This document shows positions 49,660 through 59,541 of a stretch of 64,000 bases of DNA, piece after piece. The notes beneath the pieces are model-generated. The model was not told where the DNA came from, made no database searches, and worked only from the letters and a program-made list of their open reading frames with translations. The translations under genes and the position numbers were made by a program. Source of the stretch: Symsagittifera roscoffensis (Eukaryota; Xenacoelomorpha; Acoela; Convolutidae); assembly GCF_963678635.1 (NCBI RefSeq), contig NC_087065.1, positions 42,779,430 to 42,843,429 of the forward strand. Reading direction: 5' to 3'. The first letter of the stretch is position 1. Each line of letters begins with the position of its first letter.

Positions 49660-50140
49660 ACTAATGTAAAGTGCAAACATGCTCATGGCAAGATTTGTAT
49701 CATATGGAGGCGCGGATCTAGGAATTTCTCGAAGGGGGCGGATTTTCAAAACAAAAAGTTTGTCGACCTTTTTTTGGTCGACTAAATTGATTTTCTGAGC
49801 TCTCTCAAACCCCTATAAAGACACAAATTTCACCAAATTTGTCTGCGCCACAGGAAAATTTTTGAAAAAAGGCCAAAAAAGGCATTTTTAGGCGCTTTAA
49901 AGAAAAATTCGACTGAAAAAATCGCGTTTTTTCGGCGCGCGCTCCCCCCTCCAAATTAGTTTAGATTTGCCGCCCTTAGAACATTTTTAGGGTTCCTCAA
50001 CAAATATGAATATCTCAAAATAGTACAAAGGGGACCCTTTGGGTCGGCAGGGGGTCGAATCCAATCCCTGATGGGGCAGCGTCCGCACCCCCCACCCCCT
50101 CCTAAATTCGGTATTGATCATATGTAATCTCAATATATTC
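49660..50140. other. Unclassified GC-richer segment
   Basis: Contains CGGCGCGCGCTCCCCCCTCC (49936) and a GGGGACCCTTTGGGTCGGCA stretch (50029), unlike the AT-rich flanks. Texture of an old transposable element, but no ends recognised. Confidence 0.3.
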
Positions 50141-50144
50141 TATG

Positions 50145-51654
50145 AGCTGGTTGTGTACAAATTTAATTATCTGATAGTGTATGCACTCGAATAGATTTTG
50201 GCGTGATTGCTTTGCAATTTTTGTGCTTTTTGTTCCAACTTTTGCAACGAAAGTGACGAATACATGTGCTCGGGGTGGGTTTTTTTCTTCAGTCAAATTT
50301 CGACTTTTCAACTAGCCATTTTGACGGAAATTTTTTATAACATTCAAAAAGTACTTTTGTCCGGAGTTTAAATTTGAAAAGATATTTCACCTGTGATCAT
50401 TTTTTGTAAAGTTATGGGGGTTTAAATCTTGGAATTTTCGACAATTAACGCGCGATAAATTTCGAGCTAGTAACGCGTAAGCGGAAATTTAATCATTATT
50501 AGAACTTGTTCCAAATTGATTGAAAGAAACTTATTTGCCATAATTGATTTGTTACAAGGAGCGAAATCATTTTTTCCATTTTGCATGGCGTGTGGGGGAT
50601 AGTTTTCACGAAAAATCTCAAATTTTAGAGAAAAAAATCATTTTATTTTATTACATTCAATTTTTTTATATTATTACTGCTCCATAAAACTTAAAATGCA
50701 GTCAGAACATACCGGGTTTTACCCTGATACGAGTAGTCTTGTTGTTCTTTTTGAGTTGAATTTTGTTTTGAACTATCAGACTTGATCTAACTCAAAACTA
50801 CCAGTCAAGTTGATTAATGGAACTCTTTCTTTTACTCTCTCTTTAATCTAAGTTGTTTTATTTTTTTTGCGGCTCAATTTGCAGCTTAAATTGTGTCTAA
50901 ATTGTGTACAAATTTAATTATCTGATAGTGTATGCACTCGAATAGATTTTGGCGTGATTGCTTTGCAATTTTTGTGCTTTTTGTTCCAACTTTTGCAACG
51001 AAAGTGACGAATACATGTGCTCGGGGTGGGTTTTTTTCTTCAGTCAAATTTCGACTTTTCAACTAGCCATTTTGACGGAAATTTTTTATAACATTCAAAA
51101 AGTACTTTTGTCCGGAGTTTAAATTTGAAAAGATATTTCACCTGTGATCATTTTTTGTAAAGTTATGGGGGTTTAAATCTTGGAATTTTCGACAATTAAC
51201 GCGCGATAAATTTCGAGCTAGTAACGCGTAAGCGGAAATTTAATCATTATTAGAACTTGTTCCAAATTGATTGAAAGAAACTTATTGGCCATAATTGATT
51301 TGTTACAAGGAGCGAAATCATTTTTTTCCATTTTGCATGGCGTGTGGGGGATGGTTTTCACGAAAAATCTCAAATTTTAGAGAAAAAAAATCATTTTATT
51401 TTATTACATTCAATTTTTTTATATTATTACTGCTCCATAAAACTTAAAATGCAGTCAGAACATACCGGGTTTTACCCTGATACGAGTAGTCTTGTTGTTC
51501 TTTTTGAGTTGAATTTTGTTTTGAACTATCAGACTTGATCTAACTCAAAACTACCAGTCAAGTTGATTAATGGAACTCTTTCTTTTACTCTCTCTTTAAT
51601 CTAAGTTGTTTTATTTTTTTTGCGGCTCAATTTGCAGCTTAAATTGTGTCTAAT
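50145..51654 (+). repeat. Near-identical 755-bp tandem duplication
   Basis: The sequence GTGTACAAATTTAATTATCT begins the copies at about 50152 and 50906; the first ends ATTGTGTCTAAATTGTGTAC near 50905, the second ATTGTGTCTAATTTAAAC near 51655. Only a few single-base and homopolymer differences are visible. Each copy contains a full dispersed 0.5-kb repeat (about 50262-50755 and 51016-51500). Either a recent duplication or an assembly artefact. Confidence 0.85.
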
Positions 51655-51655
51655 T

Positions 51656-52186
51656 TAAACTAAAAATGTCTAGTCGGGTTTCTTAAGAAACTGATTTCAT
51701 TTTATAGTTTTTTTGAAAAACTAATGAGAAGCGTCTTAAATAATTGAAATAATTTTCAGCTTCGGGCTGATTTTTTCTAAAGTTTAGCATTTATCTTTTA
51801 CTGTTAGTTTTTATCTTCAAAACTGATGGCATAAAATTGTTGAAGAAAAAATATTTGGTGAAAAAGTGACCGTGAAGTTGATCAATTTTAAATATTTCGG
51901 AAAAAACGCAATCAAAATCTTTTTCTCTTTTAACAAAACAAATGCCGTTTTGTGCTATAGAAAATTGCACGAAGATGAAGCAGACAGAATTATTCTTTAA
52001 AAACATATGGCCTATTTCAGAAAAATTTTGCTTGCAAATTTAATTTTCTACACAAAAAGTATATCTCGAGGACAACTAATCTTAAATTTGCTTTTAAAAT
52101 TGCTCAAATTTGGCAGATCGCTCTTTTGAATTTTTTCCAACGTTTTGCAAGGTAAAATATTCTAATGTCTCAAAGACAGTACTGTA
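51656..52186. other. Intergenic, no gene seen
   Basis: AT-rich, no repeat family recognised, no coding signal. Confidence 0.45.
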
Positions 52187-52755
52187 TATAGAGAGTTTCA
52201 AACAGTTCGGACAGACAGAACTAATCAAAAAGAGCAACTGTCTGGACAACAACGGAAACGAAAACTGAAATAAATATAACGTCGATAGTTCATAAAGCGG
52301 AGTTTCGCTCCAAAACCTATAATAACGGTAGGCAATTGCATCCTAAGCGTCAAACAGTAAATCTTGAAACAGGACAATTAATTATTATTTTCAAGGTAGC
52401 TTATGTTTTTCTGCGATTAATTTCCAATTTTTGAATGATTTGATCATCTTCACTTCCGCTTTTTTTGAGGCGTCCTAATCTGTTTTTTTTTGTTGTTAAA
52501 AACAACCCAAGATTTCGACTTTTTAACCAATTTTGTTAACTGTTCCATAATAAAATCTGAACGTTTATCGCAGTACTTAAATATTATGCTAGCATAATCA
52601 TCGGATAATCGACAATCTCGCATTATGAATTTGGTCTGACAAAAAATTCAAGGCTGTTCGGCTTCAGAGTTTGCATGAAAAAAAGCGTTGAGAAAAGCAC
52701 TGATTGCTCATTTTAATTAATTGTGTCTGTCCGAACGTTTGCTACTAATTATAGT
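52187..52755. mobile_element. MITE of the TTCGGACAGACAGAA family, copy 1
   Basis: The left end is TATAGAGAGTTTCAAACAG followed by TTCGGACAGACAGAACTAAT; the right end is the reverse complement (AATTGTGTCTGTCCGAACG...CTACTAATTATAG). The inverted similarity continues inward for roughly 100 bp. Confidence 0.75.
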
Positions 52756-53242
52756 ATTTGGGAAATTGTTGGCAACTTGTGTGACCTTGAATAAATTATG
52801 CTTTTTCGGTTATTTACTGTTTTTGACATGCTTTTTTGTAATTTAAGCCGTTAAAAGGAGCAGTCTTACGTTAAATATTTTCGCTGAGACTCGTTGATTT
52901 ACAGCTTTTAATAAATTTCGAGGATAACATCTTAACTATTTGAACTTATTCTGGCCTTCAACCTGAAATTTATTAGAAATAGTTCACTGAAGTTTCGCAT
53001 TTGCCTTTTCGCCGGCATTTTGTGGGTTTTTTCTATCGAAAAATTGCAAATCAGATAGCAGAAATTGAAAATGATGAAAACTATTTTGAACATAAGGGCT
53101 TGAAGTTATATTTAAAAAAACGACCTCTGAAAAATAGGCATTTTTGAAAATTCGCTTGTATTTTCAAAAATTTTTCACTGTCTCAATTCCAGAGTTATTT
53201 CAGAAAATTAAGACCTTGTCGGATAAACATGTTAAAAGCTAT

Positions 53243-53745
53243 ATATAATTGGTAGCAAAAAGTTCGGACAGACAGAATTAATTAAAATGAGCAATCAGTG
53301 CTTTTCGACGCTTTTTGCATGCAAAATCTGAAGCCGAAAAACCTTGAATTTTTTGTCAGACCAAATTCAAAATGCGAGATCGTCGAATATCCGATGATTA
53401 TGCTAGCCGAGTTTTTAATAGCGCGAGGAACTTCCAGATTTTACTATTAAACTATTAACAAAATTAGTTTAAAAAACAAACGGAAGTGGAGATGATCAAA
53501 TCATTAAAAAATTGGAAAATAATCGCAGAAAAACATTACCCACCCTGAGCAAAAAGTTTTCTGTTTCAAGGCTTACTATTCGACGCTTCGGATGCAGTTT
53601 CCCACCGTGGTTATGAGTTTTGAGCGAAAACTCTGCTTTATGAACTTTCGACGTTTTTTTAATTTCAGTTTTAATTTACGTTTATGTCTAGACAATTGCT
53701 CTTTTTATTTAATTATGTCTGTCCGAACTTTTTGCATATCTCTAT
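53243..53745. mobile_element. MITE of the TTCGGACAGACAGAA family, copy 2
   Basis: The left end AGTTCGGACAGACAGAATTA (53271) and right end TTATGTCTGTCCGAACTTTT (53713) are inverted. The inside holds GAAGATGATCAAATCATT-like sequence shared with 54932-55907. Confidence 0.75.
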
Positions 53746-53841
53746 TGTTAATGCCAAAATGTTGGCAATATCTTTTTCGGTCATGAATCTGAACTAAATT
53801 AATTACCTAAAACTGCTCATTTTGACATCTGGTTTTATAGT

Positions 53842-54059
53842 TATAGAGAGTTGCAAAAAGTTTGGACAGACAGAATTAATTAAAAAGACCAATCGTACCA
53901 TTTTGACAGATTTTTGCATGCAATTTGTTTTTTCATACAACCTTGAGACAGAAAATTGGACTGAAAAAATCAAATTTTGCATGCAAAATTTTTCCAAAAT
54001 AGATTAATTGCTCTTTTTTATTAATTTTGTCTGTCCGAGTTTTTTTGCTACTAATTATA
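53842..54059. mobile_element. MITE of the TTCGGACAGACAGAA family, short copy
   Basis: TATAGAGAGTTGCAAAAAG followed by TTTGGACAGACAGAATTAAT on the left, and TTTGTCTGTCCGAG...TACTAATTATAA on the right; only about 218 bp, so an internally deleted derivative. Confidence 0.75.
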
Positions 54060-54137
54060 ATACCAAACTGTTGGCAATATCGATCGTCTTGAGTAATTTA
54101 GTTTGTCAAAACTTATATCATTTTAGGTTAATTAGCA

Positions 54138-54864
54138 CAGTGCTGACTTAAATTATCCGGACAAAAGGAACAAACCTTGAATTTTCAAACGCGTTTTTCT
54201 CAAATTGGGTTAAGATTAGACAAAAAGTGAACAGAACAAAACTTGCTTAGAATTTTCTCAGAATTAATATGGTGTAATGTTTTCTCCGAAATTTTTAACC
54301 AAAATTTTGCCCCAAAAATGGGTAATTTTGGTTCTTTTCAAATAATCAAAATGTACGCTGAAACTATTTTGTTAATTGATAAGAACAAAATCACAAGAAG
54401 CCTTTTACACAGTCCAAGAAAGTCTAAGAAGGGTTAAATCTCCAAAAACTAGAATAAGAGAAAAGTTTTTTAGTTGATAGTCAATAAATGTAATTGTTAC
54501 TATATAAAACCCAGAACCTCTGTTCAAAAACAAATTTTAAACAATTTGCGCAATTTTTTGGAGATTTAACCCTTCTTAAACTTTGTTGGGCTGTGTAAAA
54601 AGCTTCTTGTGATATAATGTTCTTATCAATTAACGAAGTAGTTCCAGCGTACTTTTTGATTATTTGAAAAAAGCAAAGTGACCCATTTTTGGGGTAAAAT
54701 TTTGGTTGAGAATTTCGGAGAAACAATTACCCCATATTAATTCTGATGAAAATCTAAGCAACTTTTCTTCTCTTCCTTTTTTGTCTGATCTTAACCCAAT
54801 TTGAGAAAAAGTTGTTGAAAACTCAAGTTCTGTTCATTTTGTCCGGATAATTTTATCAGCACTG
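54138..54864. mobile_element. Palindromic MITE with CAGTGCTGA ends, 727 bp
   Basis: The left end CAGTGCTGACTTAAATTATC and right end (GATAATTTTATCAGCACTG) are inverted. The arms pair for roughly 290 bp each, around a central part of about 130 bp. Short frames at 54243-54437 (+) and 54481-54726 (-) give similar peptides because they are the two arms. Same family as 42346-43066. Confidence 0.85.
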
Positions 54865-54931
54865 TATTTTGAACACAATTTTTCCGTGTCAAAATTAGCG
54901 AGAAACAGCAATCCGACACCAAAATGGGCAG

Positions 54932-55907
54932 TATAATTAGCAGCACAAAGTTCGGACAGACAGAATTAATTAAAATGAGCAATCAGTGTTTTCGACGCTT
55001 TTTGCATGCAAAATCTGAAGCCGAACAACCTTGAATTTTTTGTCAGACGAACTTCAAAATGCGACTTCCTCGATTATGCGATGGTTATGCTAGCTTAATT
55101 TTTAAATACTGCGATGAACATCAAGATTTTACTATAAAGCTATTAACAAAATTAGTTAAAAATCGAATGCTATAGTTTTTTTCAACCCAAAAAAAAACAG
55201 ATTAGGCCGCCCCAAAAAAAACAAACCGAAGTGAAGATGATCAAATCATTCAAAAATTGGAAAATAATCGCAGAAAAACATTAGCCACCCTGAGCAATAA
55301 GTTTTCTGTTTCAAGGCTTACTATTCGGCCCTTCGGATGCAGTTTCCCACCGTGGTGATGAGTTTTGAGCGATGTTTTAGTTAAAATGAGCAATCAGTGC
55401 TTTCCGACGCTTTTAGCATGCAAAATCTGAAGCCGAACAACCTTGAATTTTTCGTCAGACCAGTTTCAAAATGCGAGATCGTCGAATATCCGATGATTGT
55501 GCTAGCTGAGTTTTTAATACTGCGATGAACTTCCAGATTTTACTACAAAACAGTTAGCAAAATTAGTTAAAAAATCGAAATCTAGAGTTATTTTTGACAA
55601 CAAAAAAAAAACAGATTAGGCCGCGCAAAAAAAAAATTGAACGGAAGTGAAGATGATCAATTTATTCAAAAATTGAAAACTAATCGCAGTAAAACATTAG
55701 CCACCCTGCGCAATAATTTTTCTTGTATCAAGGTTTACTATTCGACGCTTCGGAGTCAAATGCCTGCCGATGTTATAGGATTTGAGCGAAACTCTGCTTT
55801 ATGAGCTATCGAAGTTATGTTAGTTCAGTTTTAATTTCCGTCGATGTCGAGACATTTGTTCTTTTTAATTAATTCTGTCTGTCCGAATTTTTTTGCAACT
55901 CTCTATA
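54932..55907. mobile_element. Composite MITE of the TTCGGACAGACAGAA family
   Basis: The ends are AGTTCGGACAGACAGAATTA (54950) and TTCTGTCTGTCCGAATTT (55873) with CTCTATA after it. Inside, a stretch of roughly 410 bp starting AAAATGAGCAATCAGTG occurs twice (54972 and 55385), a partial tandem duplication. Confidence 0.75.
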
Positions 55908-56421
55908 CCAACATTCAGCCTTAGCTATATTTCGAAATTTTAAGACAGTTTCCAATATAAATGTTATAGTTTTTATCAAATTTATTGGACAATGTGTTAA
56001 GCTTCTGAATTAATTCTAACCTCGAGACAGCAAAATGAGTTTAAATTGCAACCTAATTTTCAAAATTGAGTTTCAGCTATCGGAGGAGCAGAGCGGGAAC
56101 GATTGCGTTTTTTTTCAGCGGCTTCCATTATTTGAATAGTTTCAAGCGTACACATTCAAAACAATTTACATTCAACAACGATCTGCCAAACAATTGTTTA
56201 CAGGAAAAAAACATCGAAACCAAGTTGAATTGGTTTTAGCTCGAAAGTCAAAATTATTTCAAAAATTTGAGCTTTTGTTGGATAAATTTGTTAAAAACTT
56301 AAAGTATAACTCATTGTCAAAGAAACATCGTCAGTGTCAGTAGCCAACCTTATCGTTATCAGGCCCCTTGAAACATTGAGTCTACAATAAGAAGGCCTAT
56401 AGTTTTGTTATTCCACACGCG

Positions 56422-57660
56422 ATGAAGAAGTATCGAAAAATATGGCTGTTTTTCCTATTGTTCATAGCTATGACCTTGGATGCCATGCACTTTTCAATGG
56501 CAGCTCCCTTCTTCCCGACAAGCGCCGAGTCCAAGGGCGTTCCTCACTCACTTATTGGTTTTATAAACGCCTGTGACGCAGTATCTTTCGACATAGCTGC
56601 TCTGATAGTCACTATTTTGCCAACCCATAACCACCTGAAAAGTCTCTACTGCAGTGGATTAGCAGTGTTTGCAGCATGTTTTTGTCTTTTCGGCCTGATG
56701 GGACTTCGATCAGATGGCGATTGGGTTTTATGTCACAGTTGTCACAGTCAATAATATCATTCTCGGAGCAGTTTCGGGAATAGTGTTCGTGGTAGTCGTA
56801 CCGCTCGTGTCGGGCATAATCCCGAACAGCTTTACAACAGTAGTTTCGATTATTCAAGCATCACTTGGACTTGGATTTGCTTTAGGTAGGTGAATAGAAA
56901 TTGCCAAAATGAAATAGAAGTTGAAGTAACAAAAAAGTAACGGAATATTTGTGCTCGGGGTGGGTTTTTTTTCTTCAGACAAATTTCGACTTCTTAACTA
57001 GCCATTTTTGACGGAATTTTTTTATATCATTCGAAAGGTATTGTTGTCCTGAGCTCAAATTTGAAAAGATATTTCACCTGTGATCATTTTTCGTAAAGTT
57101 ACGGGGGTTTAAAGATTGCCATTTTGCCCAATTTGGGACAATTAACGCGCGATATATTTCGCGTTATTAACGCGTAAGCGGAGAGTTAATGCATCTTAGA
57201 AATCGTTCCAAATTGGTTAAAAGAAGCCTATTTGCCATAATTGGTTTGTTACAAGGAGCGAAGTCTATCCTTTTGTACTTTATATGGCGTGTGGGGGGAT
57301 GATTTTTATTTAAAAAAAAAATTCAAGTTTTAGAAATTTTTTTTTCATTTTGTTTTATTTCATTGAATTTTTTAATGTGATTACTGCTCCATAAACCCCT
57401 AAAAGGCAGTCGGAACATTCAGGGCTTCGCCCTGATACGAGAAGTCTTGTTTTATATATTTGAATCTAATATAACAACTGTAAGAGAAGCCTGCTAAAAA
57501 TTTTGTGAACATTATCGTTTTATGATGTTTCGCTAGTTTGTGGTGCTGCTTCCTGTATCATGACTGTTATTTAGCCAGCAATTTTTACATAGGTCCTGCG
57601 TTTGGATGACTCCTATATGAGCTCGGAGGGTTCGCTCTCCCCTTTCTTGCTGTATTAGCC
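56422..57660 (+). pseudogene. SLC18/VMAT-family (SLC18B1-like) transporter, broken
   Basis: ATG 56422 opens a major-facilitator protein: TM1 (FFLLFIAMTLDAMHFSMAAP), then FFPTSAESKGVPHSLIGFI, the loop after TM1 of the vesicular amine/polyamine transporter family, which are proton antiporters. TM2-TM3 follow. Near 56715-56730 the frame shifts by one base and continues as GFYVTVVTVNNIILGAVSGI to LGFALG at a phase-1 donor (56885|GTAGGT). The next piece starts at 57593 (acceptor TTTTTACATAG) and reads GPAFG, TGA (57607-57609), LLYELGGFALPFLAVLA; the family has a second Gly where the TGA is. At 57661 the sequence passes into a dispersed-repeat fragment without a clear donor. Frameshift, stop and disruption together indicate a pseudogene, unless the first two are assembly errors. 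The 707-bp intron is mostly one dispersed-repeat copy. Confidence 0.65.
56938..57453 (+). repeat. Dispersed 0.5-kb repeat, most complete copy
   Basis: Starts TAACGGAATATTTGTGCTCGG, ends GCAGTCGGAACATTCAGGGC...GATACGAGAAGTCTTGTTTT. The core (57141-57180) holds ATTAACGCG twice and an inverted AACGCG/CGCGTT pair. There is no ORF; the hairpin CAGGGC-TTC-GCCCTG lies near the 3' end. Size, lack of ORF and the constant 3' end suggest a SINE-like or other non-autonomous element. Confidence 0.85.
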
Positions 57661-58100
57661 AAGTTTCGGCTATCAAAAAACTAGTTTCTAGAAAAATTCA
57701 ATACACCATTGAAGATATCAATTACCTGAGTTCAAATGTAAAAAGTCGTTTTTATCTGACATTGTTTTACAAAATTTTGTGGGAAAGGCCAGTTTGAAGT
57801 CAGTTCCATATCGAATTGAGTCAAGCTAACCGGCCATATTAACTAGGAACTTTGTTCGTATAAGGGCAAAACCCTGATTTTTTCGACTGCTTTTTTATTG
57901 AGCTCGATTCGCTTTTGGTAATGGAATTAATGACCGACTACGAACTTAAGGCTGATGTTGAACATTTTTAATTGTTAGTTGTGTATAGAAATATTAGTAA
58001 GACCAATTAAGTTGCCTCAATTCAATTTGAAAAGATTATGAGTGCGGTTAATTTGCTACGCATAAAAAGTTAGTGTATTGAAAAACTCTATTCGAGCAGT
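57661..58100. repeat. Dispersed 0.5-kb repeat fragments
   Basis: 57661-57740 resembles the 5' half of the copy at 48510 (TCAAAAAACTAGTTTC, CATTGAAGATATCAATTACC). A reverse 3' end (AGGGCAAAACCCTGATTTTTTCGACTGC) follows at 57864. Confidence 0.5.
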
Positions 58101-58107
58101 ATAACCT

Positions 58108-58185
58108 TTAGCACTTTTGTCTAGTGGAAGCATACTCGCTTGGCAATCCGAAAGTTTCCGGATCAATAGCCATACGCTGTTAAGT
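58108..58185 (+). other. tRNA-like remnant
   Basis: TCTAGTGGAAGCATACTCGC (from 58117), then TTGGCA, then TTTCCGGATCAATAGCC follow the spacing of a tRNA D-arm, anticodon arm and T-arm. The stems do not pair fully, so this would be a pseudogene or a tRNA-derived repeat head. Confidence 0.3.
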
Positions 58186-58199
58186 TTAGTAAAATCAGT

Positions 58200-58749
58200 C
58201 TGATTTAAAAAAAAAATACTATCCCAGGCATATATCTTCATCACTTTCTTCGAAAAACGGAACAAGAAAACACCAAGTGATAGATTTTGCTCCTAGTAAC
58301 AAAGCAAGCTGCTCCAACCAATTTGGAACAATTTCCCAGACGGATTAAAGTTTCCGCTTATGCGTTAATAGCGCGAGATGTATCGCCCAATAATTGTCCC
58401 AAAGTTGCCGAACTGGCAATCTGTAAACCCCCATAATTTTTCAAAAAAGATAACAGCTGAAATATCAAATTAAATTTGAGCTCAAGACAATACCTTTCCA
58501 ATAACTTTTGAAAAAACTATTTATCAAATATGGCTAGTTAAAAAGTCGAAACTTGTCTGAAGAAAAAATAACTACCCCAAACACAAATATTCCGTCGCTT
58601 TCTTCGAAAGTAGAAACAATAAATAGCTTGCTTCAAATCAAGTTGGAACGTTTTTTGAGCCGCGTTAAATGGCCGCTTACGCGTTAGAGCACGAAATAGA
58701 TCGCGCGTTATTTGTAGCAAATTGGCCAAAATGGTACTCTTTGAACCCC
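58200..58749 (-). repeat. Dispersed 0.5-kb repeats, reverse, head to tail
   Basis: One copy runs about 58265-58615, with core CCGCTTATGCGTTAATAGCG (58351) and 5' end ACACAAATATTCCG (58579). A second starts directly after it (core GGCCGCTTACGCGTTAGAGC, 58670) and is cut by the gap. A 5'-end piece (CAGGCATATATCTTCATCAC) lies at 58225. Confidence 0.7.
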
Positions 58750-58949
58750 NNNNNNNNNNNNNNNNNNNNNNNNNNNNNNNNNNNNNNNNNNNNNNNNNNN
58801 NNNNNNNNNNNNNNNNNNNNNNNNNNNNNNNNNNNNNNNNNNNNNNNNNNNNNNNNNNNNNNNNNNNNNNNNNNNNNNNNNNNNNNNNNNNNNNNNNNNN
58901 NNNNNNNNNNNNNNNNNNNNNNNNNNNNNNNNNNNNNNNNNNNNNNNNN
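58750..58949. other. Assembly gap, 200 N
   Basis: Exactly 200 unknown bases, probably a fixed-size scaffold join. The left flank is dispersed repeat, the right flank belongs to the minus-strand retroelement, so the true distance is unknown. Confidence 0.99.
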
Positions 58950-59541
58950 CTCCTGACTTGAATACAACACTAATCGTTGCTTTCTCACACGCTCCCCCTT
59001 CTTTTTCGATATATTTCCCGTCTCTACTCCGCCGCTCACAATAGGCACGCTTCCCGATTTTTCGATACTAGCCTCCTCCGGTCATTTAACCTTCGCATTT
59101 TCTCCCTCGGATGGTTTCACACTGCCTCCGCCGGATGTTTTTGCCTCGCCTTCGGTACTCTTTCTAGCCAGTGGCAAACTCAGACTGTCGCTATAACTGG
59201 ATCAAGCCCCCAGTTCGTCACCCATTGTCCTCAGTCCGGTATCTCGCGTAATTTGCAATGATTCGTTTTCCGAACCCGAGTCAGAATCGTCCTCGTCGTC
59301 CCAATTTTTCGATTTAGCGCGCGTCCCAGTTTGTATAGTTTTCCTCACACTCGCTCTCGCTGCTTTTTCTTCATTTGCTCTTTTCAGGTAAGCCCTTTTT
59401 TCACTTCAACCATCGTTGGAGATTTTGGCGTTATTTTCTCCGAGAATTGCGATGCAGCCGAATTTAGCGCCTTTCCCGCGACCCCACTTTTCCTAAACAC
59501 AGACCCGTTTGCTAGGGTTAAGGTATGTTGAGATTCACAAA
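58950..59541 (-). pseudogene. Degenerate ORF downstream of pol, minus-strand element
   Basis: Reading toward the gap, a frame rich in Lys, Glu, Ser and Gly runs from about 59520 with a frame change near 59378 and stops near 59202 and 59084. It includes an acidic run DDEDDSDSGSENES and is of low complexity. Position after integrase would suit an env or third ORF, but nothing in it looks like a glycoprotein. It is cut by the assembly gap. Confidence 0.35.

Noticed and set aside
54243-54726. Two similar small proteins on opposite strands
   Set aside because: They are the arms of the 727-bp palindromic MITE.
58669-59048. Frames of 79-123 codons spanning the gap
   Set aside because: Most of their length is N.
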